DNA of 64,000 nt from Sycon ciliatum (GCF_964019385.1 NC_088643.1:15087035-15151034), one strand, 5' to 3'; positions 1 through 10,969 are shown, numbered from the stretch's first letter. Translations and numbers: made by a program. Notes: generated from the sequence alone by a model not told the origin.

Positions 1-169
1 TATCAGCGTATACGGCTCTGCCACTCTGTCCACTGAGGGAGGATGCCGTTGGTGTGTTACCATACTGTGACTGGTATAGACTGCTGCCAATTGCTGCCGG
101 TGGGTGCAGCTGCTGCTGTTGTTGCGGCTGCTGCTCTTGTTGCTGCTGCTGTTGCTGCATCATTGCCAT
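1..169 (-). CDS. polyQ first-exon copy 0 (partial, runs off the window)
   Basis: Minus-strand reading starts at an ATG (complement of 167-169) with G at +4, encodes MAMM, then a Gln tract interrupted by Glu and Pro, then a Ser/Gly/Tyr-rich part containing SLYQSQYG, TPTASS and AVYAD, and is open to the window edge. The same module recurs at 36.6, 41.8 and 46.4 kb, where it ends at a GTGAGT donor, so this is probably a first coding exon cut by the window. The family is not recognised; the low-complexity composition suggests a nuclear regulatory protein, which is inference only. Substitutions relative to the other copies (SLSGQSGR where they have SASGSSGA) suggest an older or decaying copy. Confidence 0.5.
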   Translation of the reverse strand, partial: MAMMQQQQQQQEQQPQQQQQLHPPAAIGSSLYQSQYGNTPTASSLSGQSGRAVYAD

Positions 170-490
170 CGAGAATGCAGTGGATCCATGTGTTTTTCGA
201 GGAGATCACATCATCAGGAACATCACGAAGAAATTACAGAATACATTGCCAGCCCTCGTCACTGACACGGCAAAAGAGCACAGTTATTCAGCAACCCTGA
301 AAAGGGAAATGATTTCCACTTGCTCAAGAGTGCTGCTACTGTAGCCCAGTATTCCAAACACGCAAACATGCCTAGCTAAAGTTTCTATTGGCACACACCT
401 ACAAATTCTACTCAATCCTACCAGCACATGAATCTAAGTCACAGAGTCTTTAACGCTGAAAGACAGAATCAATGCAAGATCTGTTCATAT

Positions 491-708
491 GCACTTAGTA
501 CCAAATGGGTAGGGCACTGTCCCGGAAAGACAGGGGTGCTGGGTTCGAATCCCGGTTGTGGATCCTTCTTTTGCAACAGTTTGAACAATCCTATGCTGGA
601 TCAAGGTTGTTGGTTGAACTGACAATTACCCGTCTAGACCATAGCTAGGGAATTTCCCTGAACGTGTTGGACCCTTGAGTCTCTTTTCACCTTATTCACT
701 CAAATTCC
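491..708 (+). repeat. tRNA-derived SINE, copy 1
   Basis: The head (about 491-565) has an A-box-like stretch near 499-512 and a perfect B-box core GGTTCGAATCC at about 541-551, at tRNA-like spacing. The tRNA-unrelated body follows (CAACAGTTTGAACAATCC, then CCCTTGAGTCTC) and ends near a CTTATTCACTCAAAT motif. At least ten full or partial copies occur on both strands of the window. RNA polymerase III promoters of this kind drive SINE transcription; mobilisation would need a partner LINE, which is not identified here. Confidence 0.75.
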
Positions 709-724
709 AGAAAGAAAAAGTCAG

Positions 725-1077
725 AAAGGGTTTGCTCCCCACACTGGAGCTCACGGTATTCCGCCGACTTTACTTGACACTTGACTGACTCACGACTGCC
801 ATCCAGAGCACACGAGAAGTCCATCGAACCTTCGACTCGGCAAACCTGCAAGAAAGCACCACTCCCTGCTCAATACACAGTGTTCCGGGGAATTCACCCC
901 TCATCAGTTGAGCTTGAGTAGGCTGAGGAAGATTGTGTCTGAATAGCACCACTTATATAGTGTTCTCCAGGCACACACATCACCAGGGATGCAAACTTAC
1001 AGAAACGCTCCGCTTCCAGCGCGACAAACACCTTGTGAACACCAGATAGCAGCGTGAGTCAGAGTCGCTTGTGGACG
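725..1077 (-). mobile_element. hammerhead-ribozyme element, inverted copy
   Basis: This segment is the reverse complement of the ribozyme-bearing element repeated at 1078-2090, 4262-4653, 6661-7049 and 9175-9566. It abuts the direct tandem copies head to head at about 1077. It includes the same TATA-like hairpin region (GAGCACTATATAAGTGG on its own strand) and the ribozyme at 868-913. It has no coding capacity. Confidence 0.75.
868..913 (-). ncRNA. type I hammerhead ribozyme (inverted copy)
   Basis: Read on the minus strand: stem I strand GCTCAA, core CTGATGA, stem II with GGGG paired to CCCC, core GAA, a 3-bp stem III (ACA/TGT with loop CTG), cleavage residue A, then TTGAGC closing stem I. 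All catalytic-core positions of the hammerhead family are present. A very short stem III is typical of ribozymes from Penelope-like elements and animal retrozymes, which cleave best as dimers. Confidence 0.85.
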
Positions 1078-1397
1078 GTGAGCTCCAGTGTGGGGAGCAA
1101 ACCCTTTCTTACAAATCATCGCCGAAGTCGCAACCACTACTTCGTACTGTTGTGCCCAGCGCGGGCTTGCTACTAGTTGGTTTGGAGGTGACAGCGTTGC
1201 GAATGACCGAGGGTCCTCAACGTCTGTTCTCACCGTCCAGGAGCGACACCGACTCACGCTGCTATCTGGTGTTCACGAGGTGTTTGTCGCGATGGAAACG
1301 GAGCGTCTCTGTGAGTTTGTATCTCAGGTGATGTTTGTTCTTGGAGAGCACTACATAAGTGGTGCTCTTCAGGCACAATCTTCTTCAGCCTACTCAA

Positions 1398-1443
1398 GCT
1401 CAACTGATGAGGGGTGAATTCCCCGAAACACTGTGTATTGAGC
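1398..1443 (+). ncRNA. type I hammerhead ribozyme, tandem copy 1
   Basis: Stem I GCTCAA/TTGAGC (6 bp), core CTGATGA at 1404-1410, stem II GGGG/CCCC, core GAA at 1425-1427, stem III ACA/TGT with a 3-nt loop, predicted cleavage after A1437. Every invariant core base is present. Confidence 0.88.
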
Positions 1444-1869
1444 AGGGAGTAGTGCTTTCTTGCAGGTTTGCCGAGTCGAAGGTTCGATGGGCTTCTCGTG
1501 TGCTCTGGATGGCAGTTGTGAGTCAGTCAAGTAAAGTCGGCGGAATAGCGCGAGCTCCACTGTGGGGAGCAAACCCTTTCTTACAAATCATCGCCGAAGT
1601 CGCAACCACTACTTCGTACTGTTGTGCCCAGCGCGGGCTTGCTACTAGTTGGTTTGGAGGTGACAGCGTTGCGAATGACCGAGGGTCCTCAACGTCTGTT
1701 CTCACCGTCCAGGAGCGACACTGACTCACGCTGCTATCTGGTGTTCACGAGGTGTTTGTCGCGATGGAAACGGAGCGTCTCTGTGAGTTTGTATCTCAGG
1801 TGATGTTTGTTCTTGGAGAGCACTACATAAGTGGTGCTCTTCAGGCACAATCTTCTTCAGCCTACTCAA

Positions 1870-1915
1870 GCTCAACTGATGAGGGGTGAATTCCCCGAAA
1901 CACTGTGTATTGAGC
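1870..1915 (+). ncRNA. type I hammerhead ribozyme, tandem copy 2
   Basis: Identical in sequence to the copy 472 bp upstream, with cleavage predicted after A1909. Two copies in tandem would excise a unit-length RNA. Confidence 0.88.
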
Positions 1916-3370
1916 AGGGAGTAGTGCTTTCTTGCAGGTTTGCCGAGTCGAAGGTTCGATGGGCTTCTCGTGTGCTCTGGATGGCAGTTGTGAGTCAGTC
2001 AAGTAAAGTCGGCGGAATAGCGCGAGCTCCACTGTGGGGAGCAAACCCTTTCTTACAAATCATCGCCGAAGTCGCAACCACTACTTCGTAAAGAAAAAGT
2101 CATCCACAGTAATATTACTGGCAGTAGTATGGCTAGTTATACTAAAGTCAAAAACAGTTCTCCCTGAAGATCGGCCATGCACGGAAATTTGGTGAAAATC
2201 TGTAAGTTGCATCAAAGAGACCAGTTGCAATATTTTGAGCCCGGACGAAAAGCGAGTGCCTCCATGGAAGCGAGTTCCCCAACACTGTACAAGCCTGTAT
2301 ATACATGTTTATACTGTAGTACCGCACTTGAATTGAATGAGTGCTCGAAATCAAAATGGGTACACTTTTGCAAACGGTACCTGCGATTAACACGCCACAT
2401 ACATACAAGGACCTTCCTTGATATGCCAACACTAACTGTCTTATACAGGGTCTGATCCAGAGATCTCTACAGGGGGTTGTAGTTTATCCAAAGCTGAATA
2501 GCTGATACATGTATAGTACATGCATATGAATTCCAGTAGGGGATTTGTATAATTTAGGGGTTTCCGCTTAACGCCCGGAACCCCCTAGACTCGTCCCTGT
2601 TATAGCCTTCAGCACCTTACCTGAGTGCGTTCCACCCTCGCCATTTCTCTCCACAATTCTAAATACTGCCGGGATATTTCCTTGCGACTTTGAATATCTA
2701 AATCTGATGCATTCAGTGAAACCTGCATCACGTGACCAAACAACAAGCGAGGCAGAGTACAGCAAGGGTATGACAATAATGTACAGAGTACAGAGTACAG
2801 CAAGGGTATGACAATAATGTACAGAGAGTACAGAGTTCAAGAGAGTATGGCAAGGGTACAGGCAAACCAGCATGTATCACTGTATTTGGTCCGACCTATT
2901 AAAATGTGCGTCTCATATACAAATGAGCACAAGTTCTAAAAAATACCCCAAGAGACGGTAGATAGATAACTACTGTGTCGTTTCTTCTCATCTCCTCCAA
3001 GCTATGCTGCTCTTCCTTGATTTCATCACTACATAGGCACGATTGAGATGATCGCATTGGCCTCTTCCTCGTGCTTCATGCAGTCAGACTATGAGTGCAT
3101 GCTATTCCCTGTGATACGAATCCACTGGACCGGCAGACGGGCAATCTTGTGACTGAGCTTTTAGCATAAGCAGCTTGATGTACCATTGACACCTCGCAGT
3201 TTCGGCCAAAAAGGCCTCATTAGTACAGCTACGAGCTAAATAGGCCGAGCTACCAGCCATGGTGCAAAGGAGGCACCACAGACGTTAAGATAGGTCGTCG
3301 CTCTAGCGCCAGAGTGCTCTACCCACGAAAGGTACTGGGCAATGCGTAATGCAGCAGCACTACAGCAGCC

Positions 3371-3590
3371 TGTGTGTGCGTGTGTGTGTGTATGTGTGTG
3401 TGTGTATGTGTGTGTGTGTGTATGTGTGTGTGTATGTGTGTGTGTGTGTGTATGTGTGTGTGTGTGTATGTGTGTGTGAAAATGTGTGTGTGTGAAAATG
3501 TGTGTGTGTGGAAATGTGTGTGTGTATGTGTGTGTGAAAATGTGTGTGTGTGGAAATGTGTGTGTGTGCGTGTGGAAATGTGTGTTTGTA

Positions 3591-3623
<33 letters not shown>

Positions 3624-3629
3624 GTGTTT
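3371..3629. repeat. (TG)n microsatellite, unit 1
   Basis: Long TG tract interrupted by TGTATG, TGAAAATG and TGGAAATG. On the gene strand this is a (CA)n tract starting a few bases after the exon donor. Equivalent tracts lie at 5908-6120, 8383-8643 and 10853-10963. Confidence 0.95.
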
Positions 3630-3635
3630 ACTCAC

Positions 3636-4075
3636 ACTGCTCTGATGTCCCGGCTGCTGCTGTTCTTGCGCTGGCTGCTGTTCTTGCGCCGGCTGCTGTT
3701 CTTTCGCCGGCTGCTGTTCTTGCGCCGGCTGCTGTTCTTGCGCCGGCTGCTGTTCTTGCGCCGGCTGCTGTTCTTGCGCCGGCTGCTGTTCTTGCGCCGA
3801 CTGCTGTTCTTGCGCCGACTGCTGTTCTTGCGCCGACTGCTGCTGTTCGTGCGCCGGCTGCTGCTGTTCGTGCGCCGGCGGCTGCCGTTGCGCCTGCTGC
3901 TGTCGTTGCGCCTGCTGCTGTCGTTGCGCCTGCTGCTGTCGTTGCGCCTGCTGCTGTCGTTGCGCCTGCTGCTGTCGTTCCACCTGCTGCTGTCGTTCCG
4001 CCTGCTGCTGTCGTTGCGCCTGCTGGTGTTGTTGCGCCTGCTCCTGTTGTTGCGCCTGCTGCTGTTGTTGCGCCT
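3636..4075 (-). pseudogene. polyQ/QPAQEQ exon, truncated copy (unit 1)
   Basis: On the minus strand this is the 3' part of the exon family. It contains repeated QQQAQR blocks, then QPAQEQ-type 18-bp repeats (CAG CCG GCG CAA GAA CAG and variants), ending GHQSS at a GTGAGT donor (complement of 3630-3635). The 5' part with the MAMM start is missing, because a duplication junction fuses the repeat to a SINE at 4076. Without a start or acceptor it is best called a truncated copy. Confidence 0.6.
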
Positions 4076-4255
4076 GAGTGAATAAGGTGAAAAGAGACTC
4101 AAGGGAAATTCCCTACCTATGGTCTAGACGGGTAATTGTCAGTTCAACCAACAACCTTGATCCAGCATTGGATTGTTCAAACTGTTGCAAAAGAAGGATC
4201 CACAAGCGGGATGCGAACCCAGCACCCCTGTTCTTCCGGGACAGTGGGTCTCTTT
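4076..4255 (-). repeat. tRNA-derived SINE, copy 2
   Basis: Reverse orientation copy: body motif GACTCAAGGG, then AGCATTGGATTGTTCAAACT, then the B-box region (GGATGCGAACCCAGC on the plus strand). It joins a ribozyme element directly at about 4262. The B-box carries a T-to-C change relative to copy 1. Confidence 0.7.
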
Positions 4256-4261
4256 TTGACC

Positions 4262-4653
4262 GTCCAGGAGCGACACTGACTCTCGCTGCTATCTGGTGTT
4301 CACAAGGTGTTTGTCGCGCTGGAAACGGAGTGTCTCTGTAAGTTTGTATCCCTTGGTGATATTTGTGCCTGGAGAGCACTATATAAGTGGTGCTCTTCAG
4401 GCACAATCTTCCTCAGCCTACTCAAGCTCAACTGATGAGGGGTAAATATCCCGAAACACTGTGTATTGAGCAGGGAGTGGTGCTTTCTTGCAGGTTTGCC
4501 GAGTCGAAGGTTCAATGGACTTCTCGTGTGCTCTGGATGGCAGTCGTGAGTCAGTCAAGTGTCAAGTAAAGTCGGCGGACCAGCGCGTGCTCCAGTGTGG
4601 GGAGCAAACCCTTTCTTACAAATCATCGCCGAAGTCGCAACCACTACTTCGTA
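4262..4653 (+). mobile_element. hammerhead-ribozyme element, single copy (unit 1)
   Basis: Runs from GTCCAGGAGCGACACTGAC to CCACTACTTCGTA, about 390 bp, lacking the ~80-bp segment that links monomers in the 1.1-2.1 kb array. It includes a hairpin with a TATATAAG core (near 4378-4386) and the ribozyme at 4426-4471. The same arrangement is repeated in units 2 and 3. Confidence 0.75.
4426..4471 (+). ncRNA. type I hammerhead ribozyme (unit 1)
   Basis: Stem I GCTCAA/TTGAGC, core CTGATGA, stem II GGGG paired with TCCC (one G-U pair replaces G-C), core GAA, 3-bp stem III, cleavage after A. The stem II and loop changes relative to the 1.4-kb copies preserve the fold. Confidence 0.85.
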
Positions 4654-5907
4654 AAGAAAAAGTCATCCACAGTAATATTACTGGCAGTAGTATGGCTAGT
4701 TATACTAAAGTCAAAAACAGTTCTCCCTGAAGATCGGCCATGCACGGAAATTTGGTGAAAATCTGTAAGTTGCATCAAAGAGACCAGTTGCAATATTTTG
4801 AGCCCGGACAAAAACCGAGTGCCTCCATGGAAGCGAGTTCCCCAACACTATACAAGCCTGTATATACATGTTTATACTGTAGTACCGCACTTGAATTGAA
4901 TGAGTGCTCGAAATCAAAATGGGTACACTTTTGCAAACGGTACCTGCGATTAACACGCCACATACAAGGACCTTCCTTGATATTCCAACACTAACTGTCT
5001 TATACAGGGTCTGATCCAGAGATCTCTACAGGTGGTTGTAGTTTATCCAAAGCTGAATAGCTGATACATGTACAGTACATGCATATGAATTCCAGTAGAA
5101 GATTTGTAAAATTTAGGGGGGTCCGCTTAACCCCCGGAACCCCCTAGACTCGTCCCTGTTATAGCCTTCAGCACCTTACCTGAGTGCGTTCCACCCTCGC
5201 CATTTCTCTCCACAATTCTAAATACTGCCGGGATATTTCCTTGCGACTTTGAATATCTAAATCTGATGCAATCAGTGAAACCTGCATCACGTGACCAAAC
5301 AACAAACGAGGCAGAGTACAGCAAGGGTATGACAATAAAGTACAGAGTACAGAGTACAAGAGAGTATGACAAGGGTACAGGCAAACCAGCGTGTATCACT
5401 GTACTTGATCCGACTTATTAAAATGTGCGTCTCATATAAAATCTCAAGCCTTCGTACAAATGAGCACAAGTTCTAAAAAATACCCCAAGAGACGGTAGAT
5501 AGATAACTACTGTGTCGTTTCTTCTCATCTCCTCCAAGCCATGCTGCTCTTCCTTGATTTCATCACTCCATAGGCACGATTGACATGATCGCATTGGCCT
5601 CTTCCTCGTGCTTCATGCAGTCAGTCTATGAGTGCATGCTATTCCCTGTGATACGAATACACTGGACCGGCAGACGGGCAATCTTGTGACTGAGCTTTTA
5701 GCATAAGCAGCTTGATGTAGCAGTGACACCTCGCGGTTTCGGCCAAAAAGGCCTCATTAGTGCAGCTACGAGCTAAAAAGGCCGAGCTACCAGCCATGGT
5801 GCAAAGGAGGCACCACAGACGTTAAGATAGCTCGTCGCTCTAGCACCAGAGTGCTCTACCCACGAAAGGTACCGGGCAATGCGTAATGCAGCAGCACTAC
5901 AGCAGCC

Positions 5908-5941
<34 letters not shown>

Positions 5942-6126
5942 TGTGTGTATGTGTGTGTGTATGTGTGTGTGTATGTGTGTGTGTGTATGTGTGTGTGTGT
6001 ATGTGTGTGTGTGTATGTGTGTGTGAAAATGTGTGTGTGTGGAAATGTGTGTGTGTGTGAGAATGTGTGTTTGTAAATGTGTGTGTGTGTGTGTGTAAAT
6101 GTGTGTGTGTAAATGTGTTTACTCAC

Positions 6127-6458
6127 ACTGCTCTGATGTCCCGGCTGCTGCTGTTCTTGCGCCGGCTGCTGTTCTTGCGCCGGCTGCTGTTCTTGCGCCG
6201 GCTGCTGTTCTTGCGCCGACTGCTGTTCTTGCGCCGACTGCTGTTCTTGCGCCGGCTGCTGTTCTTGCGCCGGCTGTTGCTGTTCGTGCGCCGGCTGCTG
6301 CTGTTCGTGCGCCGGCGGCTGCCGTTGCGCCTGCGGCTGCCGTTGCGCCTGCTGCTGTCGTTGCGCCTGCTGCTGTCGTTGCGCCTGCTGCTGTCGTTCC
6401 GCCTGCTGCTGTCGTTCCGCCTGCTGCTGTTGTTGCGCCTGCTGCTGTTGTTGCGCCT
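6127..6458 (-). pseudogene. polyQ/QPAQEQ exon, truncated copy (unit 2)
   Basis: Same structure as the unit 1 copy: 18-bp Gln/Pro/Ala/Glu repeats ending in GHQSS at a GTGAGT donor (complement of 6121-6126), with a 5' end lost at the SINE junction (6459). It has fewer repeats than unit 1, showing repeat-number change since duplication. Confidence 0.6.
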
Positions 6459-6658
6459 GAGTGAATAAGGTGAAAAGATACTCAAGGGTCCAACACGTTC
6501 AGGGAAATTCCCTAGCTATGGTCTAGGCGGGTAATTGTCAGTTCAACCAACAACCTTGATCCAGCATTGGATTGTTCAAACTGTTGCAAAAGAAGGATCC
6601 ACAAGCGGGATGCGAACCCAGCACCCCTGTCCTTCCGGGACAGTGGGTCTCTTTTTAA
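6459..6658 (-). repeat. tRNA-derived SINE, copy 3
   Basis: Reverse-orientation SINE with the body motif CAACACGTTCAGGGAAATTCC (slightly more complete than in unit 1), and the B-box region at about 6600-6620. It is joined to the ribozyme element at 6661. Confidence 0.7.
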
Positions 6659-6660
6659 CC

Positions 6661-7049
6661 GTCCAGGAGCGACACTGACTCACGCTGCTATCTGGTGTTC
6701 ACAAGGTGTTTGTCGCGCTGGAAACGGAGTGTCTCTGTAAGTTTGTATCCCTTGGTGATGTTTGTGCCTGGAGAGCACTATATAAGTGGTGCTCTTCAGG
6801 CACAATCTTCCTCAGTCTACTCAAGCTCAACTGATGAGGGGTGAATATCCCGAAACACTGTGTATTGAGCAGGGAGTGGTGCTTTCTTGCAGGTTTGCCG
6901 AGTCGAAGGTTCAATGGACTTCTCGTGTGCTCTGGATGGCAGTCGTGAGTCAGTCAAGTGTCAAGTTAAGTCGGCGGAATAGCGCGAGCTCCAGTGTGGG
7001 GAGCAAACCCTTTCTTACAAATCGCCGAAGTCGCAACCACTACTTCGTA
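6661..7049 (+). mobile_element. hammerhead-ribozyme element, single copy (unit 2)
   Basis: Same limits and order as the unit 1 copy, with a 3-bp deletion near 7020. The TATATAAG-core hairpin is near 6773-6795. Confidence 0.75.
6825..6870 (+). ncRNA. type I hammerhead ribozyme (unit 2)
   Basis: All core bases are present; stem I GCTCAA/TTGAGC; stem II closes with one G-U pair; stem III ACA/TGT; cleavage predicted after A6864. Confidence 0.85.
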
Positions 7050-8380
7050 AAAAAAAGTCATCCACAGTAATATCACTGGCAGTAGTATGGCTAGTTATAC
7101 TAAAGTCAAAAACAGTTTTCTCCCTGAAGATCGGCCATGCACGGAAATTTGGTGAAAATCAGTAAGTTGCATCAAAGAGACCAGTTGCAATATATTGAGC
7201 CCGGACAAAAACCGAGTGCCTCCATGGAAGCGAGTTCCCCAACACTGTACAAGCCTGTATATACATGTTTATACTGTAGTACCGCACTTGAATTGAATGA
7301 GTGCTCGAAATCAAAATGGGTACACTTTTGCAAACGGTACCTGCGATTAACACCCCACATACATACAAGGACCTTCCTTGATATGCCAACACTAACTGTC
7401 TTATACAGGGTCTGATCCAGAGATCTCTACAGGGGGTTGCAGTTTATCCAAAGCTGAATAGCTGATACATGTATAGTACTTGCATATGAATTCCAGTAGA
7501 AGATTTGTAAAATTTAGGGGGTTTCGCTTAACGCCCGGAACCCCCTACACTCGTCCCTGTTATAGCCTTCAGCACCTTACCTGAGTGCGTTCCACCCTCG
7601 CCATTTCTTTCCACAATTCTAAATACTGCCGGGATATTTCCTTGCGACTTTGAATATCTAAATCTGATGCATTCAGTGAAACCTGCATCACGTGACCAAA
7701 CAACAAACGAGGCAGAGTACAGCAAGGGTATGACAATAATGTACAGAGTACAGAGTACAGAGCACAGCAAGGGTATGACAATCATGTACAGAGTACTGGG
7801 TACAGCAAGGGTATGACAATAAGGTACAGAGAGTACAGAGTTCAAGAGAGTATGGCAAGGGTACAGGCAAACCAGCATGTATCACTGTACTTGGTCCGAA
7901 TTATTAAAATGTGCGTCTCATATAAAATCTCAAGCCTTCGTACAAATGAGCACAAGTTCTAAAAAATACCCCAAGAGATGGTAGATAGATAACTACTGTA
8001 TCGTTTCTTCTCATCTCCTCCAAGCTATGCTGCTCTTCCTTGATTTCATCACTCCATAGGCACGATTGAGATGATCGCATTGGCCTCTTCCTTGTGCTTC
8101 ATGCAGTCAGACTATGAGTGCATGCTATTCCCTGTGATACGAATCCACTGGACCGGCAGACGGGCAATCTTGTGACTGAGCTTTTAGCATAAGCAGCTTG
8201 ATGTAGCAGTGACACCTCGCGGTTTCGGCCAAAAAGGCCTCATTAGTACAGCTACGAGCTAAATAGGCCGAGCTACCAGCCATGGTGCAAAGGAGGCACC
8301 ACAGACGTTAAGATAGCTCGTCGCTCTAGCGCCAGAGTGCTCTCCCCACGAAAGGTACCGGGCAATGCGTAATGCAGCAG

Positions 8381-8420
<40 letters not shown>

Positions 8421-8649
8421 TGTGTGTAAATGTGTGTGTGTAAATGTGTGTGTGTAAACGTATGTGTGTGAAAATGTGTGTGTGTAAATGTGTGTGTGTG
8501 CGTGTGTAAATGTGTGTTTGTAAATGTGTGTGTGTGTAAATGTGTGTGTGTAAATGTGTGTGTGTGAAAATGTGTGTGTGTAAATGTGTGTGTGTGCGTG
8601 TGTAAATGTGTGTTTGTAAATGTGTGTGTGTGTAAATGTGTTTACTCAC

Positions 8650-8972
8650 ACTGCTCTGATGTCCCGGCTGCTGCTGTTCTTGCGCCGGCTGCTGCTGTTC
8701 TTGTGCCGGCTGCTGCTGTTCTTGCGCCGGCTGCTGCTGTCGTTGCGCCGGCTGCTGCTGTCGTTGCGCCGGCTGCTGCTGTCGTTGCGCATGCTGCTGT
8801 CGTTGCGCCTGCTGCTGTCGTTCCGCCTGCTGCTGTCGTTGCGCCTGCTGCTGTCGTTGCGCCTGCTGCTGTCGTTCCGCCTGCTGCTGTCGTTCCGCCT
8901 GCTGCTGTTGTTGCGCCTGCTGCTGTTGTTGCGCCTGCTGCTGTTGTTGCGCCTGCTGCTGTTGTTGCGCCT
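8650..8972 (-). pseudogene. polyQ/QPAQEQ exon, truncated copy (unit 3)
   Basis: The donor GTGAGT is the complement of 8644-8649. The repeat section is dominated by QQQAQR- and QQPAQR-like blocks, with a different mix from units 1 and 2. It is fused to the SINE edge at 8973, so the 5' exon end is absent. Confidence 0.6.
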
Positions 8973-9172
8973 GAGTGAATAAGGTGAAAAGAGACTCAAG
9001 GGTCCAACAAGTTCAGGGAAATTCCCTAGCTATGGTCTAGACGGGTAATTGTCAGTTCAACCAACAACCTTGATCCAGCATTGGATTTTTCAAACTGTTG
9101 CAAAAGAAGGATCCACAAGCGGGATGCGAACCCAGCACCCCTGTCCTTCCGGGACAGTGGGTCTCTTTTTGA
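8973..9172 (-). repeat. tRNA-derived SINE, copy 4
   Basis: Reverse-orientation SINE followed directly by the ribozyme element at 9175, as in units 1 and 2. Confidence 0.7.
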
Positions 9173-9174
9173 CT

Positions 9175-9566
9175 GTCCAGGAGCGACACTGACTCACGCT
9201 GCTATCTGGTGTTCACAAGGTGTTTGTCGCGCTGGAAACGGAGTGTCTCTGTAAGTTTGTATCCCTTGGTGATGTTTGTGCCTGGAGAGCACTATATAAG
9301 TGGTGCTCTTCAGGCACAATCTTCCTCAGCCTACTTAAGCTCAACTGATGAGGGGTGAATATCCCGAAACACTGTGTATTGAGCAGGGAGTGGTGCTTTC
9401 TTGCAGGTTTGCCGAGTCGAAGGTTCGATGGACTTCTCGTGTGCTCTGGATGGCAGTCGTGAGTCAGTCAAGTGTCAAGTAAAGTCGGCGGAATAGCGCG
9501 AGCTCCAGTGTGGGGAGCAAACCCTTTCTTACAAATCATCGCCGAAGTCGCAACCACTACTTCGTA
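9175..9566 (+). mobile_element. hammerhead-ribozyme element, single copy (unit 3)
   Basis: Same limits as the unit 1 and 2 copies. The TATATAAG-core hairpin lies near 9288-9310, with the ribozyme at 9339-9384. Confidence 0.75.
9339..9384 (+). ncRNA. type I hammerhead ribozyme (unit 3)
   Basis: GCTCAA, CTGATGA, stem II with one G-U pair, GAA, a 3-bp stem III, cleavage A, TTGAGC. A C-to-T change just outside stem I (CTACTTAAGC) does not touch the core. Confidence 0.85.
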
Positions 9567-10850
9567 AAGAAAAAGTCATCCACAGTAATATCACTGGCAG
9601 TAGTATGGCTAGTTATACTAAAGTCAAAAACAGTTCTCCCTGAAGATCGGCCATGCACGGAAATTTGGTGAAAATCTGTAAGTTGCATCAAAGAGACCAG
9701 TTGCAATATTTTGAGCCCGGACAAAAACCGAGTGCCTCCATGGAAGCGAGTTCCCCAACACTATACAAGCCTGTATATACATGTTTATACTGTAGTACCG
9801 CACTTGAATTGAATGAGTGCTCGAAATCAAAATGGGTACACTTTTGCAAACGGTACCTGCGATTAACACACCATATACATACAAGGAACTTCCTTGATAT
9901 TCCAACACTAACTGTGTTATACAGGAGCTGATCCAGAGATCTCTACAGGTGGTTGTAGTTTATCCAAAGCTGAATAACTGATACATGTACAGTACATGCA
10001 TATGGATTCGAGTAGAAGATTTGTAAAATTTAGGGGGTTCCGCTTAACCCCCGGAACCCCCTAGACTCGTCCCTGTTATAGCCTTCAGCACCTTACCTGA
10101 GTGCGTTCCACCCTCGCCATTTCTTTCCACAATTCTAAATACTGCCGGGATATTTCCTTGCGACTTTGAATATCTAAATCTGATGCAATCAGTGAAACCT
10201 GCATCACGTGACCAAACAACAAACGAGGCAGAGTACAGCAAGGGTATGACAATAATGTACAGAGTACAGAGTACAGAGTACAGCAAGGGTATGACAATAA
10301 GGTACAGAGAGTACAGAGTTCAAGAGAGTATGGCAAGGGTACAGGCAAACCAGCATGTATCACTGTATTTGGTCCGAATTATTAAAATGTGCGTCTCATT
10401 TCAAAACTCAAACATTCGTACAAATGAGCACAAGTTCTAAAAAATACCCCAAGAGACGGTAGATAGATAACTACTGTATCGTTTCTTCTCATCTCCTCCA
10501 GGCTATGATGCTCTTCCTTGATTTCATCACTTTTCATTAAGATGATCGCATTGGCCTCTTCCTCGTGCTTCATGCAGTCAGACTATGAGTGCATGCTATT
10601 CCCGTGATACGAATTCACTGGACCGACTGACGGGCAATCTTGTGACGGAGCTTTTAGCATAAGCAGCTTGATGTAGCAGTGACACCTCGCGGTTTCGGCC
10701 AAAAAGGCTACGAGCTAAATAGGCCGAGCTACCAGCCATGGTGCAAAGGAGGCGGCACCACAGACATTAAGATAGCTCGTCGCTCTAGCGCCAGAGTGCT
10801 CTACCCACGAAAGGTACCGGGCAATGCGTAATGCAGCAGCACTACAGCAG

Positions 10851-10890
<40 letters not shown>

Positions 10891-10969
10891 TGTGTGTGTA
10901 TTTGTATGTGTGTGTGTGTGTGTGTGTGTATGTGTGTGTGTGTAAATGTGTGTGTGTGTGTTTACTCAC

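Larger units (their letters stand above)
1078..2090 (+). mobile_element. retrozyme-like element: 472-bp tandem repeat, about 2.1 copies
   Basis: The sequence from the AGCTCCA(G/C)TGTGGGGAGC landmark repeats with a period of 472 bp (landmarks near 1084, 1556 and 2028), with very few differences between copies. Each monomer contains one hammerhead ribozyme (1398-1443 and 1870-1915) and a hairpin with a TATA-like core (GAGCACTACATAAGTGGTGCTC). The array stops at CCACTACTTCGTA (2090), the same 3' edge as the single copies in later units. There is no plausible coding sequence; open frames match between copies only because the DNA is duplicated. Small tandem, non-coding, ribozyme-bearing repeats are the definition of retrozymes. 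Cleavage at both sites would release a 472-nt RNA. Confidence 0.75.

Noticed and set aside
541-551. True tRNA gene at the GGTTCGAATCC boxes
   Set aside because: No acceptor stem or anticodon arm can be folded, and the sequence continues into the shared SINE body.
1359-1724. 121-codon plus-strand frame reading MVLFRHNLLQPTQ, repeated in all ribozyme elements
   Set aside because: The frame runs through the hammerhead core, its repetition follows the DNA duplication, and it starts and stops differently between copies. Structural RNA explains the conservation better.
3374-4085. Long plus-strand frames of Cys/Val repeats and Ala/Val/Leu/Arg repeats over the TG and CTG tracts
   Set aside because: They are shadows of (TG)n and of the minus-strand 18-bp coding repeat; several frames stay open at once in both directions because the DNA is simple sequence.
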